This document shows, piece after piece, positions 15,619 to 23,953 of a DNA stretch of 64,000 bases. Under the pieces are notes generated by a model. It was not told the DNA's origin. It did not search any database and worked only from the letters and a program-made list of their open reading frames with translations. Source of the DNA: an uncultured Clostridia bacterium. Its GTDB lineage: Bacteria; Bacillota; Clostridia; Oscillospirales; Ruminococcaceae. Positions within the stretch are counted from its first letter, which is position 1. Every line of letters begins with the position of its first letter. Position numbers and translations under genes: made by a program. The stretch lies in assembly GCA_947089135.1 (NCBI GenBank), contig CAMUJF010000011.1, positions 1 through 64,000 of the forward strand, written 5' to 3'.

Positions 15619-16272
15619 GGTATTTTCACAGAAATCATTTTTTATAAGATAAATTGTTATTTAGCGAACTATTTGACAAGACTTTTATGGAAAAGTTTCG
15701 TCCACCTTTTCAAAGGTGGCGAGGTCCATGGGGCAGAGCCCCTGGTCGCCCTCCGCAGAGGGCGAAATCCCTTTTCGTTCGGAACGGAGCAAGAGGTGAG
15801 AAATGGCGACATCTTGCCCTCGCTTCGCGAGTGCTCCGAGGGGGAGCGGACACGACCGCTCCCCCTTTCTAACCGTACGAGGCAAAGTAATCCTTGAAAA
15901 CAGTTCAGCGGACTGTTTTCAACACAGCAAACTATGTCGGAACAAAAGCTAAAATGCAAGCTTGCTCCGTCTGAAACGTCACACTGTGACGTTTCAGAGA
16001 TTTGTTTTGCTGCGCACATAACAAAGGAGGGGCGGTCGTGTTCGCCCCTCCTCGAAACGCTATCGCGTTTCTCACCACCCTCTCCGTACCAAACGGAAAG
16101 GATTTCGCGCTTCTGCGGGGACTCATTCTGCGAATGAGTTTGCGACCAAAGGCTCTGCCTTTGGAAACCGCGAGCTGTGCTCAGCTCGACCAGCCGTATA
16201 GCGGCTTCGTCGCTAAATAACAATTTATAAACGAAATTGATTTCTGTGGGTATTTTCACAGAAATTATTTTT
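15619..16272. mobile_element. Palindrome-mosaic element A, two inverted units with inverted termini
   Basis: A non-coding element of ~0.6 kb. The ends are inverted repeats: AAATTGTTATTTAGCGA (15651-15667) against 16210-16226, exact over 17 bp, continuing to CACAGAAATC (15627-15636) and GATTTCTGTG (16239-16248). Outside, a 24-bp direct repeat with one mismatch lies at 15619-15642 and 16249-16272. Inside are at least twelve strong hairpins: 15702-15719, 15726-15745, 15747-15764, 15819-15831, 15840-15865, 15894-15922, 15971-15997, 16025-16052, 16054-16071, 16121-16139, 16146-16164 and 16171-16188. The left half (15685-15867) and right half (16025-16220) are the same unit in opposite orientation. 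Reading frames across it are repeat artefacts. Probably a non-autonomous mobile element. Confidence 0.75.
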
Positions 16273-16286
16273 CCGTGAATTTACTC

Positions 16287-16327
16287 AAAAAAGCGGACTC
16301 ACAGCAAACGCCGCGAGTCCGTTTTTT
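16287..16327 (-). terminator. ppdK terminator
   Basis: On the minus strand an A run precedes CGGACTC...GAGTCCG (arms 16315-16321 and 16294-16300), followed by a T run. It sits 17 nt after the ppdK stop codon. Confidence 0.85.
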
Positions 16328-16343
16328 ATTCCGTTCGGAAAAA

Positions 16344-18974
16344 TTACTTCTGATCCTTGATAGCAGCCTGAGCAGCAGCCAATCTTGCGATAGGCACACG
16401 GAAAGGCGAGCAGGATACGTATGTCATGCCGAGCTGGTGGCAGAACTCAACAGATGTGGGATCGCCGCCGTGCTCACCGCAGATACCGATGTGCATTTCG
16501 GGACGAACCTTTTTACCCATTGTGATAGCCATTTCCATGAGCTTGCCTACGCCTGTCTGGTCGAGCTTAGCGAACGGATCGTTCTCAAAGATCTTAGCGT
16601 CATAGTAAGCGTCAAGGAACTTGCCTGCGTCGTCACGGGAGAAACCGAATGTCATCTGTGTAAGGTCGTTAGTACCGAAGCAGAAGAACTCAGCTTCCTT
16701 AGCGATCTCGTCAGCAGTAAGAGCAGCACGAGGAATTTCGATCATTGTACCAACCTCGTACTTGAGGTCAGCGCCTGCGTTCTTGATAACCTCGTCAGCA
16801 GTTGCGGTAACGATATCCTTAACGTACTTCAGCTCCTTGATCTCGCCAACCAACGGGATCATGATCTCGGGTACGATATTCCAGTCGGGGTGATTCTTCT
16901 TAACGTTGATAGCAGCCTTGATAACAGCCTTTGTCTGCATCTTTGCAATTTCGGGGTATGTTACTGCAAGACGGCATCCGCGGTGACCCATCATGGGGTT
17001 GAACTCGTGGAGGGAAGCGATGATAGCCTTGATTGTATCAACGGACTTGCCCTGAGACTTAGCAAGAGCCTCAATGTCAGCTTCCTCTGTAGGAACGAAT
17101 TCGTGGAGAGGAGGATCGAGGAAACGGATAGTAACGGGGTTACCCTCAAGAGCCTCGTAAAGAGCCTCGAAATCGCCCTGCTGCATAGGTTCGATCTTAT
17201 CGAGAGCAGCCTCTCTCTCTTCAACAGTATCGGAGCAGATCATCTCGCGGAAAGCAGCGATACGGTCAGCCTCAAAGAACATGTGCTCTGTACGGCAGAG
17301 ACCGATACCCTCTGCGCCCAACTCGCGAGCCTTCTTAGCGTCCTTAGGCGTATCAGCGTTTGTTCTTACCTTAAGCTTTCTGTACTTGTCAGCCCAAGCC
17401 ATGATCCTGCCGAATTCGCCGGCGATCTGAGCGTCAACGGTAGCGATCTGACCGTCGTAAATGTTACCTGTGGAGCCGTCAATAGAGATCCAGTCGCCCT
17501 CGTGGTAGGTCTTGCCTGCTAGCTCGAACTTCTTGTTCTCTTCGTCCATATTGATAGCAGCGCAGCCGGATACACAGCAAGTACCCATACCGCGTGCAAC
17601 AACGGCAGCGTGGGAAGTCATACCGCCTCTAACAGTAAGGATACCCTGAGAAGCCTTCATACCGGTGATGTCCTCCGGAGAAGTTTCAAGACGAACAAGA
17701 ACCACCTTTTCGCCCTTAGCCTTCCAAGCCTCTGCATCCTCGGCTGTGAATACTATCTTACCGCATGCAGCTCCGGGAGAAGCTCCGAGACCCTTTCCGA
17801 CAGGAGTTGCAGCCTTAAGAGCAGCAGCGTCGAACTGGGGGTGGAGAAGCGTATCGAGGTTTCTAGGATCGATCATAGCAACAGCTTCCTGCTCTGTTCT
17901 CATGCCCTCGTCAACAAGGTCGCAGGCGATCTTAAGAGCAGCCTGAGCGGTTCTCTTGCCGTTACGGGTCTGAAGCATATAAAGCTTGCCGTGTTCAACG
18001 GTGAACTCCATATCCTGCATATCGCGGTAGTGCTTTTCAAGTGTGGAGCAAACCTCTGTGAACTGCTTGAAAGCTTCGGGGAACTTCTGCTCCATCTCGT
18101 TGATGTGCATAGGAGTACGAACGCCTGCAACAACGTCCTCGCCCTGTGCGTTTGTAAGGAACTCGCCGAACAGACCTTTTGCGCCTGTAGCGGGATCACG
18201 TGTGAATGCAACGCCTGTACCGCAGTCGTCGCCCATGTTACCGAACGCCATGGACTGTACGTTTACGGCAGTACCCCAACTGTAGGGGATATCGTTGTCA
18301 CGGCGGTAAACGTTAGCGCGGGGGTTGTCCCATGAACGGAAAACAGCCTTTACAGCGCCCATGAGCTGCTCCTTGGGGTCGGAGGGGAAGTCCTCGCCGA
18401 TCTTGGACTTGTACTCAGCCTTGAACTGGTTTGCAAGCTCCTTAAGGTCGTCGGCTGTAAGGTCAACGTCCTGCTTGACGCCCTTCTTTTCTTTCATAGC
18501 GTCGATGAGCTGCTCAAAGTATTTCTTGCCGACTTCCATAACAACGTCGGAATACATCTGGATAAATCTTCTGTAGCAGTCCCAAGCCCAACGGGGGTTG
18601 TTGGACTGTTTAGCCATAACCTCAACAACGTCCTCGTTAAGACCGAGGTTGAGGATAGTATCCATCATACCGGGCATGGAAGCTCTTGCGCCGGAACGAA
18701 CGGAAACGAGAAGAGGGTTCTCCTTGTCGCCGAACTTCTTGCCTGTGATGCCTTCCATTTTGCCGATGTACTCGTTGATCTCGGCGAATATCTCATCGTT
18801 GATCTTTTTTCCGTCCTCGTAATACTGAGTACAAGCCTCGGTAGTGATAGTAAAGCCCTGGGGAACGGGGAGACCGATGTTGGTCATTTCGGCAAGGTTT
18901 GCACCTTTACCGCCCAAAAGCTCTCTCATGTCGGCGTTACCCTCGGAGAAGAGATAACAATATTTTTTTGCCAT
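16344..18974 (-). CDS. ppdK: Pyruvate, phosphate dikinase
   Basis: 876 aa, normal for the bacterial enzyme. The N-terminal nucleotide-binding domain starts MAKKYCYLFSEGNADMRELLGGKGANLAEM. The phospho-histidine domain has GGMTSHAAVVARGMGTCC with the catalytic His near residue 455. The C-terminal PEP/pyruvate barrel has GTNDLTQMTFGFSRDD and HIGICGEHGGDP with the catalytic Cys. It interconverts ATP + Pi + pyruvate with AMP + PPi + PEP; in anaerobic Clostridia it often runs glycolytically with PPi. The ATG at 18974 has GGAGG 8 nt upstream. It ends at its own terminator, directly after mosaic element A. Confidence 0.97.
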   Translation of the reverse strand: MAKKYCYLFSEGNADMRELLGGKGANLAEMTNIGLPVPQGFTITTEACTQYYEDGKKINDEIFAEINEYIGKMEGITGKKFGDKENPLLVSVRSGARASMPGMMDTILNLGLNEDVVEVMAKQSNNPRWAWDCYRRFIQMYSDVVMEVGKKYFEQLIDAMKEKKGVKQDVDLTADDLKELANQFKAEYKSKIGEDFPSDPKEQLMGAVKAVFRSWDNPRANVYRRDNDIPYSWGTAVNVQSMAFGNMGDDCGTGVAFTRDPATGAKGLFGEFLTNAQGEDVVAGVRTPMHINEMEQKFPEAFKQFTEVCSTLEKHYRDMQDMEFTVEHGKLYMLQTRNGKRTAQAALKIACDLVDEGMRTEQEAVAMIDPRNLDTLLHPQFDAAALKAATPVGKGLGASPGAACGKIVFTAEDAEAWKAKGEKVVLVRLETSPEDITGMKASQGILTVRGGMTSHAAVVARGMGTCCVSGCAAINMDEENKKFELAGKTYHEGDWISIDGSTGNIYDGQIATVDAQIAGEFGRIMAWADKYRKLKVRTNADTPKDAKKARELGAEGIGLCRTEHMFFEADRIAAFREMICSDTVEEREAALDKIEPMQQGDFEALYEALEGNPVTIRFLDPPLHEFVPTEEADIEALAKSQGKSVDTIKAIIASLHEFNPMMGHRGCRLAVTYPEIAKMQTKAVIKAAINVKKNHPDWNIVPEIMIPLVGEIKELKYVKDIVTATADEVIKNAGADLKYEVGTMIEIPRAALTADEIAKEAEFFCFGTNDLTQMTFGFSRDDAGKFLDAYYDAKIFENDPFAKLDQTGVGKLMEMAITMGKKVRPEMHIGICGEHGGDPTSVEFCHQLGMTYVSCSPFRVPIARLAAAQAAIKDQK

Positions 18975-19092
18975 TGGTATTACCTCCAAAAATAAAATTT
19001 ATTCGTGCAGAATGCGGTATGCGGCTTACAGCGGTACGGGAATAATGCTTGTACCAATTTTTGGCATTGCATTTTTGCACGACCATAATAAT

Positions 19093-19170
19093 ATTATAAC
19101 AGATAATTCTTCCATTTTCCATACTGATTGGCAGGAAATTTAAGAGTCGTTTTTTGTGCAACTTGCACAA
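19093..19170. promoter_or_regulatory. Divergent control region of ppdK with a TTGTGCAA palindrome
   Basis: The ppdK promoter appears to have TATAAT at 19098-19093 on the minus strand with a weak -35. Upstream lies a perfect palindrome, TTGTGCAA-C-TTGCACAA (19154-19170), a plausible repressor site for ppdK or the divergent gene. GTGCAAAAATGCA-like half sites lie nearer ppdK (around 19065-19080). Confidence 0.5.
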
Positions 19171-19205
19171 TTAACCCAAAGCAGGGAGAAAACCTTGCTT
19201 TTCTC

Positions 19206-19234
19206 TTGAAAATTTTTTAGATTTATGGCATAAT
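19206..19234 (+). promoter_or_regulatory. Promoter of the DUF2628-like gene
   Basis: TTGAAA at 19206-19211, 17-nt spacer, CATAAT at 19229-19234, 43 nt ahead of the start codon at 19277. Confidence 0.6.
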
Positions 19235-19276
19235 GTATTTGTATACGGTTGACAGCTTAACTGAAAGGACGGCATT

Positions 19277-19927
19277 ATGAACGGCGGCATTAAAGACAGC
19301 TATATCGAAGCCTATCTTGGCAGAAGCACGGCTTTGCGGCTCAAACGCCGCGGAAGCTTTTCATTCAGCATTCCCGCTTTTGTGTTTTCGTTTTTTTATT
19401 TATATTGTAAAAAAATGTACAGGGAATGCGCCGTTTTTTTAGCTGCCGCTGTGATAATACCTCTGATACTCGGAACGGCGGCGGGCATAAGCCGCATGGA
19501 CGGCTGCGTTACCGTTTCATCGGTTTTTCACGAACTTGGGAAGCTACCTCTGATATACAAGTTTACCTCTGCGGCGGGAGGTTGGAGCGTTCCCGACGGC
19601 ATAAAAGCGTACAGCGGACACGAACCCGCGTTCGGCTTCTGGCTTGCGCGCCTTGCAGGAACAATAGCCGTAAATCTTTGCTGCGGTCTGAGCTTTGAAC
19701 GTCTGCAAAAAAGAAGAACCGAAAAGAATATCGCGGAGCAGCTTTCGCATATCAAAACAAACGACGAACACGCGCGGGAAAGTATCCTGAAAAAGGCGGG
19801 AGCTGAAAACAGCCGCCCTGTGCGTGGAAAGCTGTTTGTCTTTCTGCTGTGGGCTGCGGTGGCGCTTTCGCATTTTTATCACACCGTATATCTGCGGCCG
19901 GAATTTTTTGAATGGATGCAAATATGA
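19277..19927 (+). CDS. DUF2628-like membrane protein
   Basis: 216 aa. The start FSFSIPAFVFSFFYLYCKKMYRECAV matches the aromatic-rich entry segment of DUF2628-type inner-membrane proteins (F-x-W/P-x-F-...-W/YRKMY). It is followed by hydrophobic helices at about 56-75 and 125-145, and a last helix LFVFLLWAAVALSHFYHTVY at 185-205. AAAGGA precedes the ATG. It lies 66 nt ahead of glmU on the same strand and may be co-transcribed. Function unknown. Confidence 0.72.
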   Translation: MNGGIKDSYIEAYLGRSTALRLKRRGSFSFSIPAFVFSFFYLYCKKMYRECAVFLAAAVIIPLILGTAAGISRMDGCVTVSSVFHELGKLPLIYKFTSAAGGWSVPDGIKAYSGHEPAFGFWLARLAGTIAVNLCCGLSFERLQKRRTEKNIAEQLSHIKTNDEHARESILKKAGAENSRPVRGKLFVFLLWAAVALSHFYHTVYLRPEFFEWMQI

Positions 19928-19993
19928 CGTGCAAAATACGGCATATAAATTCAGTATATATATTATATATTTCAAACCGACAGGAGAATTTTT

Positions 19994-21400
19994 ATGAACG
20001 GATCGAATTCCAAAACAAACTGCGCCGTCATTCTGGCGGGAGGACAGGGAAAAAGAATGAAGTCGGAGCTTCCCAAGCCCATGTTCGAGGTTCTGGGAGA
20101 GCCTATGCTTGAGTGGGTAATGACCGCCTGCGAAAACGCGGACGTTAAAGATATGTGCGTTGTAAAGGGCTACAACGCCGAGGTCATTGAAAATTATATC
20201 GGAGACCGCTGCACAACAGTCCTCCAGCCCCAGCGCATGGGTACGGGTCACGCCGTCATGATGGCTGTGGACTGGTTAAAGGAACGCCCTGACAGCAACG
20301 TGCTTATCCTCTGCGGAGACGCTCCCTTTATCGACAGCGATACGATCACCGCTTCGCTTAAACAGCACACAAATCAGGGAAACGCCGTTACGATAATTAC
20401 CTCGGAGGCGGAAAATCCCACGGGCTACGGACGTATACTCCGCGGCGCAAGCGGTGTTACGGGCATAGTTGAGGAAAAGGACGCGACCGCCGAACAGAAA
20501 GCGATACGCGAGATAAATTCGGGGGCGTACTGGTTCAGAACGGAGCGGCTTATCGAGGCTCTGAACGAGATAAAGCCCAACAATTCACAAGGGGAATATT
20601 ATCTTACCGATTCGGTGTATATACTTATAAATCACGGCTTCCGCGCGGACGCTTACGTTTCCCCCAACCGCAGCGTGGCAATGGGCGCAAACGACCGCAA
20701 GGGTCTGCTGAAGCTTAACGATACCGCAAGAAAAGCCGTTATCGACAGGCTCATGGACGACGGCGTGGAGTTCCTCTGCACCGACGGCGTTTCTATCGGC
20801 AGAAACGTTAAAATAGGTATCGGCACACAAATTTTGCAGGGTACTATACTGCGGGGGAATACCGTTATCGGCGAAAACTGCGTGATAGGTCCGAACTGCC
20901 TTATCGAGGACTGCACCGTGGGTGACGGCGTAACATTAAACAGCGTACAGGCGTATCAGTCCCGAATAGACGACGGAGCGAAAATCGGTCCTTTCGTGCA
21001 CATCAGACCCGGCAGCCATATTATGTCAAAGGTCAAAATAGGCGACTTTGTGGAGATCAAAAACTCCGTTATCGGCGAAAAGACTTCTGTTTCTCACCTG
21101 ACGTATGTGGGGGACAGCGACGTTGGCTCGAACGTGAATTTCGGCTGCGGCACGGTAACTTCCAATTACGACGGCGCAAACAAGTACCGCACCATTATTG
21201 AGGACAACGCCTTTATCGGCTGCAATACAAACCTTATAGCTCCCGTCCGCGTGGGCAAGGGGGCATACACAGCTGCGGGAACAACGGTCACAAAGGACGT
21301 TCCCGACGGCGCTCTGGCGATAGAAAGAGGTCCGCTCAGCTTCAAGGAGGGCTTCGGCGACAAGCGGCTTAAAAGCAGGAACAGCAAGGCGAAAAAATAA
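19994..21400 (+). CDS. glmU: Bifunctional N-acetylglucosamine-1-phosphate uridyltransferase / GlcN-1-P acetyltransferase
   Basis: 468 aa, normal length. The N-terminal pyrophosphorylase has LAGGQGKRMKSELPKPM and CGDAPFID. From ~residue 255 the hexapeptide repeats form a left-handed beta-helix (IGIGTQILQGTILRGNTVIGENCVIG), with NFGCGTVTSNYDGANKYRT near the acetyltransferase site. It makes UDP-GlcNAc for peptidoglycan. AGGAGA lies ahead of the ATG. The next gene starts 17 nt downstream; prs follows, the familiar glmU-prs neighbourhood of Firmicutes, here with a peptidase between them. Confidence 0.97.
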   Translation: MNGSNSKTNCAVILAGGQGKRMKSELPKPMFEVLGEPMLEWVMTACENADVKDMCVVKGYNAEVIENYIGDRCTTVLQPQRMGTGHAVMMAVDWLKERPDSNVLILCGDAPFIDSDTITASLKQHTNQGNAVTIITSEAENPTGYGRILRGASGVTGIVEEKDATAEQKAIREINSGAYWFRTERLIEALNEIKPNNSQGEYYLTDSVYILINHGFRADAYVSPNRSVAMGANDRKGLLKLNDTARKAVIDRLMDDGVEFLCTDGVSIGRNVKIGIGTQILQGTILRGNTVIGENCVIGPNCLIEDCTVGDGVTLNSVQAYQSRIDDGAKIGPFVHIRPGSHIMSKVKIGDFVEIKNSVIGEKTSVSHLTYVGDSDVGSNVNFGCGTVTSNYDGANKYRTIIEDNAFIGCNTNLIAPVRVGKGAYTAAGTTVTKDVPDGALAIERGPLSFKEGFGDKRLKSRNSKAKK

Positions 21401-21416
21401 AAAGGAGACGTTCAAA

Positions 21417-22544
21417 ATGCCGGAAATGAAAACGTCCCTCCGCTTTGAGGGGGAAAAGCTTTTTGCGGAAACGAAGATCTCCTTTGACGAAAGCATTGCG
21501 GAATTTTCCTTTATCCTTAACAGCGGACTGAAGATAAGCGAATTTCTCTGCAATGAAAAGCCTGTGCAGCCGACTGTCGAAGCTGTGTACGAACCGCTTT
21601 TCTGCGCCGAGGTAAAAAAGTACTCCGTAAAATGCGGCGCGGACTTCGGTACGGTAAGCATATCCTACGGCGGCAAAATAAGTGGCTGGCACAATATTAT
21701 TACTGAGGACATCATCGAGCTTAGCCGTTACGGCGTGTGGTTTCCCTGCGAGCTGCCGTTCGGTACCGAAAATATTGTCACGGTAAACGGCTGTGAAGAA
21801 TACTTCCTTGTAAAAGGAGAATTTGACGGCAGTCTGTGGAATTACCGCGGCAGCGAATGGGACTGCAACATTATTCTCTACAGAAAAAACGTACTTAAAA
21901 CCGTTACGGGAGAGCATATCGGCATTTACTATGCGGACGGTTCTCTTGACAGCGCCGCCGAGTTTTCAAAAAGTATTTTTGAGGACGTTCTGGCGTACTA
22001 TACAAAAGAGCTTTTCGGGACGGAATACAAAAAGCATACCGAAATGGCGTGCCTGTACCCCGCGCTGACAAGCGGAGGGGCATACAAGCGTGATGGATTT
22101 ATAGTCTGTATTTCTCCCGGCAAGGACGAAAAGGAAGCCGTCGGGGTAAACGCCCACGAGCTTGCCCATGAATGGTGTACGGGCGCGGAGGTTGGAAGCT
22201 GGGAGGACTGGCTGAACGAAACGACAGCGGAATGGTCTATGCTGTTGTACTGCCTTGACAGAAACAAGACGGACATATTTAAGGCGATGATAGACGAGCA
22301 TTTGCAAAAGGCGGACGGTTTTCCGCCGATAAAAACTGCGGACGGCAGCCGTCCCGAGGGCGTACATACCAAGGGTACTGCGCTGTTTTACGAGCTGTAC
22401 AAGGCTTTCGGCGCGGAAACGGTAAAGCTGATAATACGCATTTTCGTTTCGCTTGACGTTAAAACCACGGAAAAGCTTCTTGAAGAAATGAGAAAGCAGT
22501 GCTTGTCCGAAGCCGCGAAAGTCCTCGAAAAAGGACTTGTGTGA
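21417..22544 (+). CDS. M1-like zinc aminopeptidase
   Basis: 375 aa, shorter than classical M1 enzymes. The zinc motif is NAHELAHEWCTG (HELAH), followed by WEDWLNETTAEW, which supplies the third ligand Glu. The spacing from HELAH to WLNE is 16 residues rather than the usual 18. The N-terminal ~150 residues form the beta-sandwich seen in the family (ISFDESIAEFSFILNSGLKISEF), and the C-terminal helical domain is nearly absent. No signal peptide, so cytosolic. AAGGAG precedes the ATG, 17 nt after glmU. It probably trims peptides; specificity unknown. Confidence 0.82.
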   Translation: MPEMKTSLRFEGEKLFAETKISFDESIAEFSFILNSGLKISEFLCNEKPVQPTVEAVYEPLFCAEVKKYSVKCGADFGTVSISYGGKISGWHNIITEDIIELSRYGVWFPCELPFGTENIVTVNGCEEYFLVKGEFDGSLWNYRGSEWDCNIILYRKNVLKTVTGEHIGIYYADGSLDSAAEFSKSIFEDVLAYYTKELFGTEYKKHTEMACLYPALTSGGAYKRDGFIVCISPGKDEKEAVGVNAHELAHEWCTGAEVGSWEDWLNETTAEWSMLLYCLDRNKTDIFKAMIDEHLQKADGFPPIKTADGSRPEGVHTKGTALFYELYKAFGAETVKLIIRIFVSLDVKTTEKLLEEMRKQCLSEAAKVLEKGLV

Positions 22545-22640
22545 TATCTATAAGAACATAATTCCCCGTTTAGCGGGACTGAACATAAAACAAACGTAAA
22601 AATCCACTCATTACCAATTTTGAAAAGGGGACTTCTAAAA

Positions 22641-23603
22641 ATGAATCTTCACGGCAAGGATATCAAAATTTTTACCGCAAACTCCAACCCCAAGGTCGCG
22701 GAGGAGATCGCAAAGGAACTGGGCCTTCCGCTTGGTGAATCCGAGGTAGTAACGTTTTCCGACGGCGAGGTAAGCGTTTCCATAAAGGAAAGTGTGCGCG
22801 GCTCGGACGTTTTCGTGGTGCAGTCAACAAGCTCTCCCGTAAACGATCACCTCATGGAGCTGCTCATTATGATCGACGCTTTCAAGAGAGCCTCCGCAGG
22901 ACGCATCACCGCGGTAATACCCTATATGGGCTACGCCCGTCAGGACAGAAAGGCAAAGGCGAGAGATCCGATCTCCGCAAAGCTTGTGGCGGATCTTATC
23001 TCGGTAGCCGGCGCGGACAGAGTGCTTTCAATGGATCTGCACTGCTCCCAGATACAGGGCTTTTTCAATATCCCCGTGGATCATCTTCTCGGCGTACCTA
23101 TCCTTGCCCCCTATTTTGTGGAAAAATTCAAGGACTGCAAAGACGACGTTATGGTAGTGTCCCCCGACTTAGGCTCGGTAACGAGAGCAAGAAACTTTGC
23201 ACAGCGTCTCGGCGTACCTTTTGCTATCGTTGATAAACGCCGCCAGAAAGCAAACGTGTGCGAGGTAATGAATATTATCGGCGACGTAAGCGGAAAAAGC
23301 GTTATCCTTGTGGACGACATGATAGACACGGCCGGTACTCTCTGCAACGCGGCGAAAGCCATTCTCGACATCGGCGGCGCAAAGGAAGTATACGCCTGCG
23401 CGACCCACGGCGTACTGTCGGGACCTGCCATAGACCGCATCAGGGACAGCGTTATCAAGGAGCTTGTGCTGCTTGATACTATCGCTCTGCCCGATGAAAA
23501 GAAGCTTGACAAGATCACAGTGCTGCCCGTAGCTCCCGTATTTGCACAGGCTATCCAGCGCATTTACGCGGATAAACCGGTGTCGCCCCTGTTCAACAAT
23601 TAA
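22641..23603 (+). CDS. prs: Ribose-phosphate pyrophosphokinase
   Basis: 320 aa, family length. KIFTANSNPKVAEEIAKELG is the usual start. GYARQDRKAKARDPISAKLVADLI is the ATP/regulatory flexible region, DLHCSQIQGFF follows, and VILVDDMIDTAGTLCNAA is the PRPP-binding loop. It makes PRPP from ribose 5-phosphate and ATP. The start is the ATG at 22641 after AAAAGGGG; a TTG seven codons upstream overlaps that site and is rejected. A hairpin terminator follows at 23648-23673. Confidence 0.97.
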   Translation: MNLHGKDIKIFTANSNPKVAEEIAKELGLPLGESEVVTFSDGEVSVSIKESVRGSDVFVVQSTSSPVNDHLMELLIMIDAFKRASAGRITAVIPYMGYARQDRKAKARDPISAKLVADLISVAGADRVLSMDLHCSQIQGFFNIPVDHLLGVPILAPYFVEKFKDCKDDVMVVSPDLGSVTRARNFAQRLGVPFAIVDKRRQKANVCEVMNIIGDVSGKSVILVDDMIDTAGTLCNAAKAILDIGGAKEVYACATHGVLSGPAIDRIRDSVIKELVLLDTIALPDEKKLDKITVLPVAPVFAQAIQRIYADKPVSPLFNN

Positions 23604-23647
23604 TTCCGTAAAACGCAAGCTGTATTTTCAAAAGAATAAAACCGTTT

Positions 23648-23676
23648 ACCTGCCCGGTATGCTCCGGGCAGGTTAT
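23648..23676 (+). terminator. prs terminator
   Basis: ACCTGCCCGG (23648-23657) pairs with CCGGGCAGGT (23664-23673), 6-nt loop, then TATTG. Moderate T run. Confidence 0.7.
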
Positions 23677-23711
23677 TGCGGTTTAGAGCAAATCGTTAAA
23701 TTAATAGGATA

Positions 23712-23914
23712 CATTTAGGCAGCGATAGCTGCCGACTCAAAAAAGTTCGCCAGCCTTTCAAGGCTGCGAGTTTCCAAAGGGCAGCGCCCTTTGGTCGCTC
23801 CCCGCAGGGAGCGAAATTCTCTATCGTTCAAGAGCTCCGCAAAGAGGTGAATTGAAAACAGTCCGCAGGACTGTTTTCAAGAGGGGAACGCCCTGCGATA
23901 GAGGGCGTTCCCCT
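23712..23914 (+). repeat. Palindrome-mosaic unit B
   Basis: One unit of the mosaic family, plus orientation, between prs and pth. Hairpins in order: GGCAGC/GCTGCC 23718-23733; CAGCCT/AGGCTG 23751-23766; CCAAAGGGC/GCCCTTTGG 23774-23794; CGCTCCC/GGGAGCG 23796-23813; TTGAAAACAGTCC with its complement 23852-23880 (13 bp); AGGGGAACGCCCT with its complement 23882-23914 (13 bp). Linkers such as TGGTCGC, GCGAAAT and TATCGTTC recur in elements A and C, while the stems differ with pairing kept. Confidence 0.75.
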
Positions 23915-23953
23915 AATGCAACCGCAAAAATTACCCCGAAAGGAATATCTCAA

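Noticed and set aside
15654..16259. Several 60-196-codon frames across palindromic element A
   Set aside because: They run through hairpins in both directions and match between inverted unit copies; no ribosome sites or protein-like composition.
22620..22640. TTG-initiated extended N-terminus of prs
   Set aside because: The TTG overlaps the ribosome site of the ATG at 22641, and the family starts at that ATG.
23712..23914. CRISPR array
   Set aside because: The repeats are palindromes of different sequence, not direct repeats with regular spacers, and no cas genes are present.
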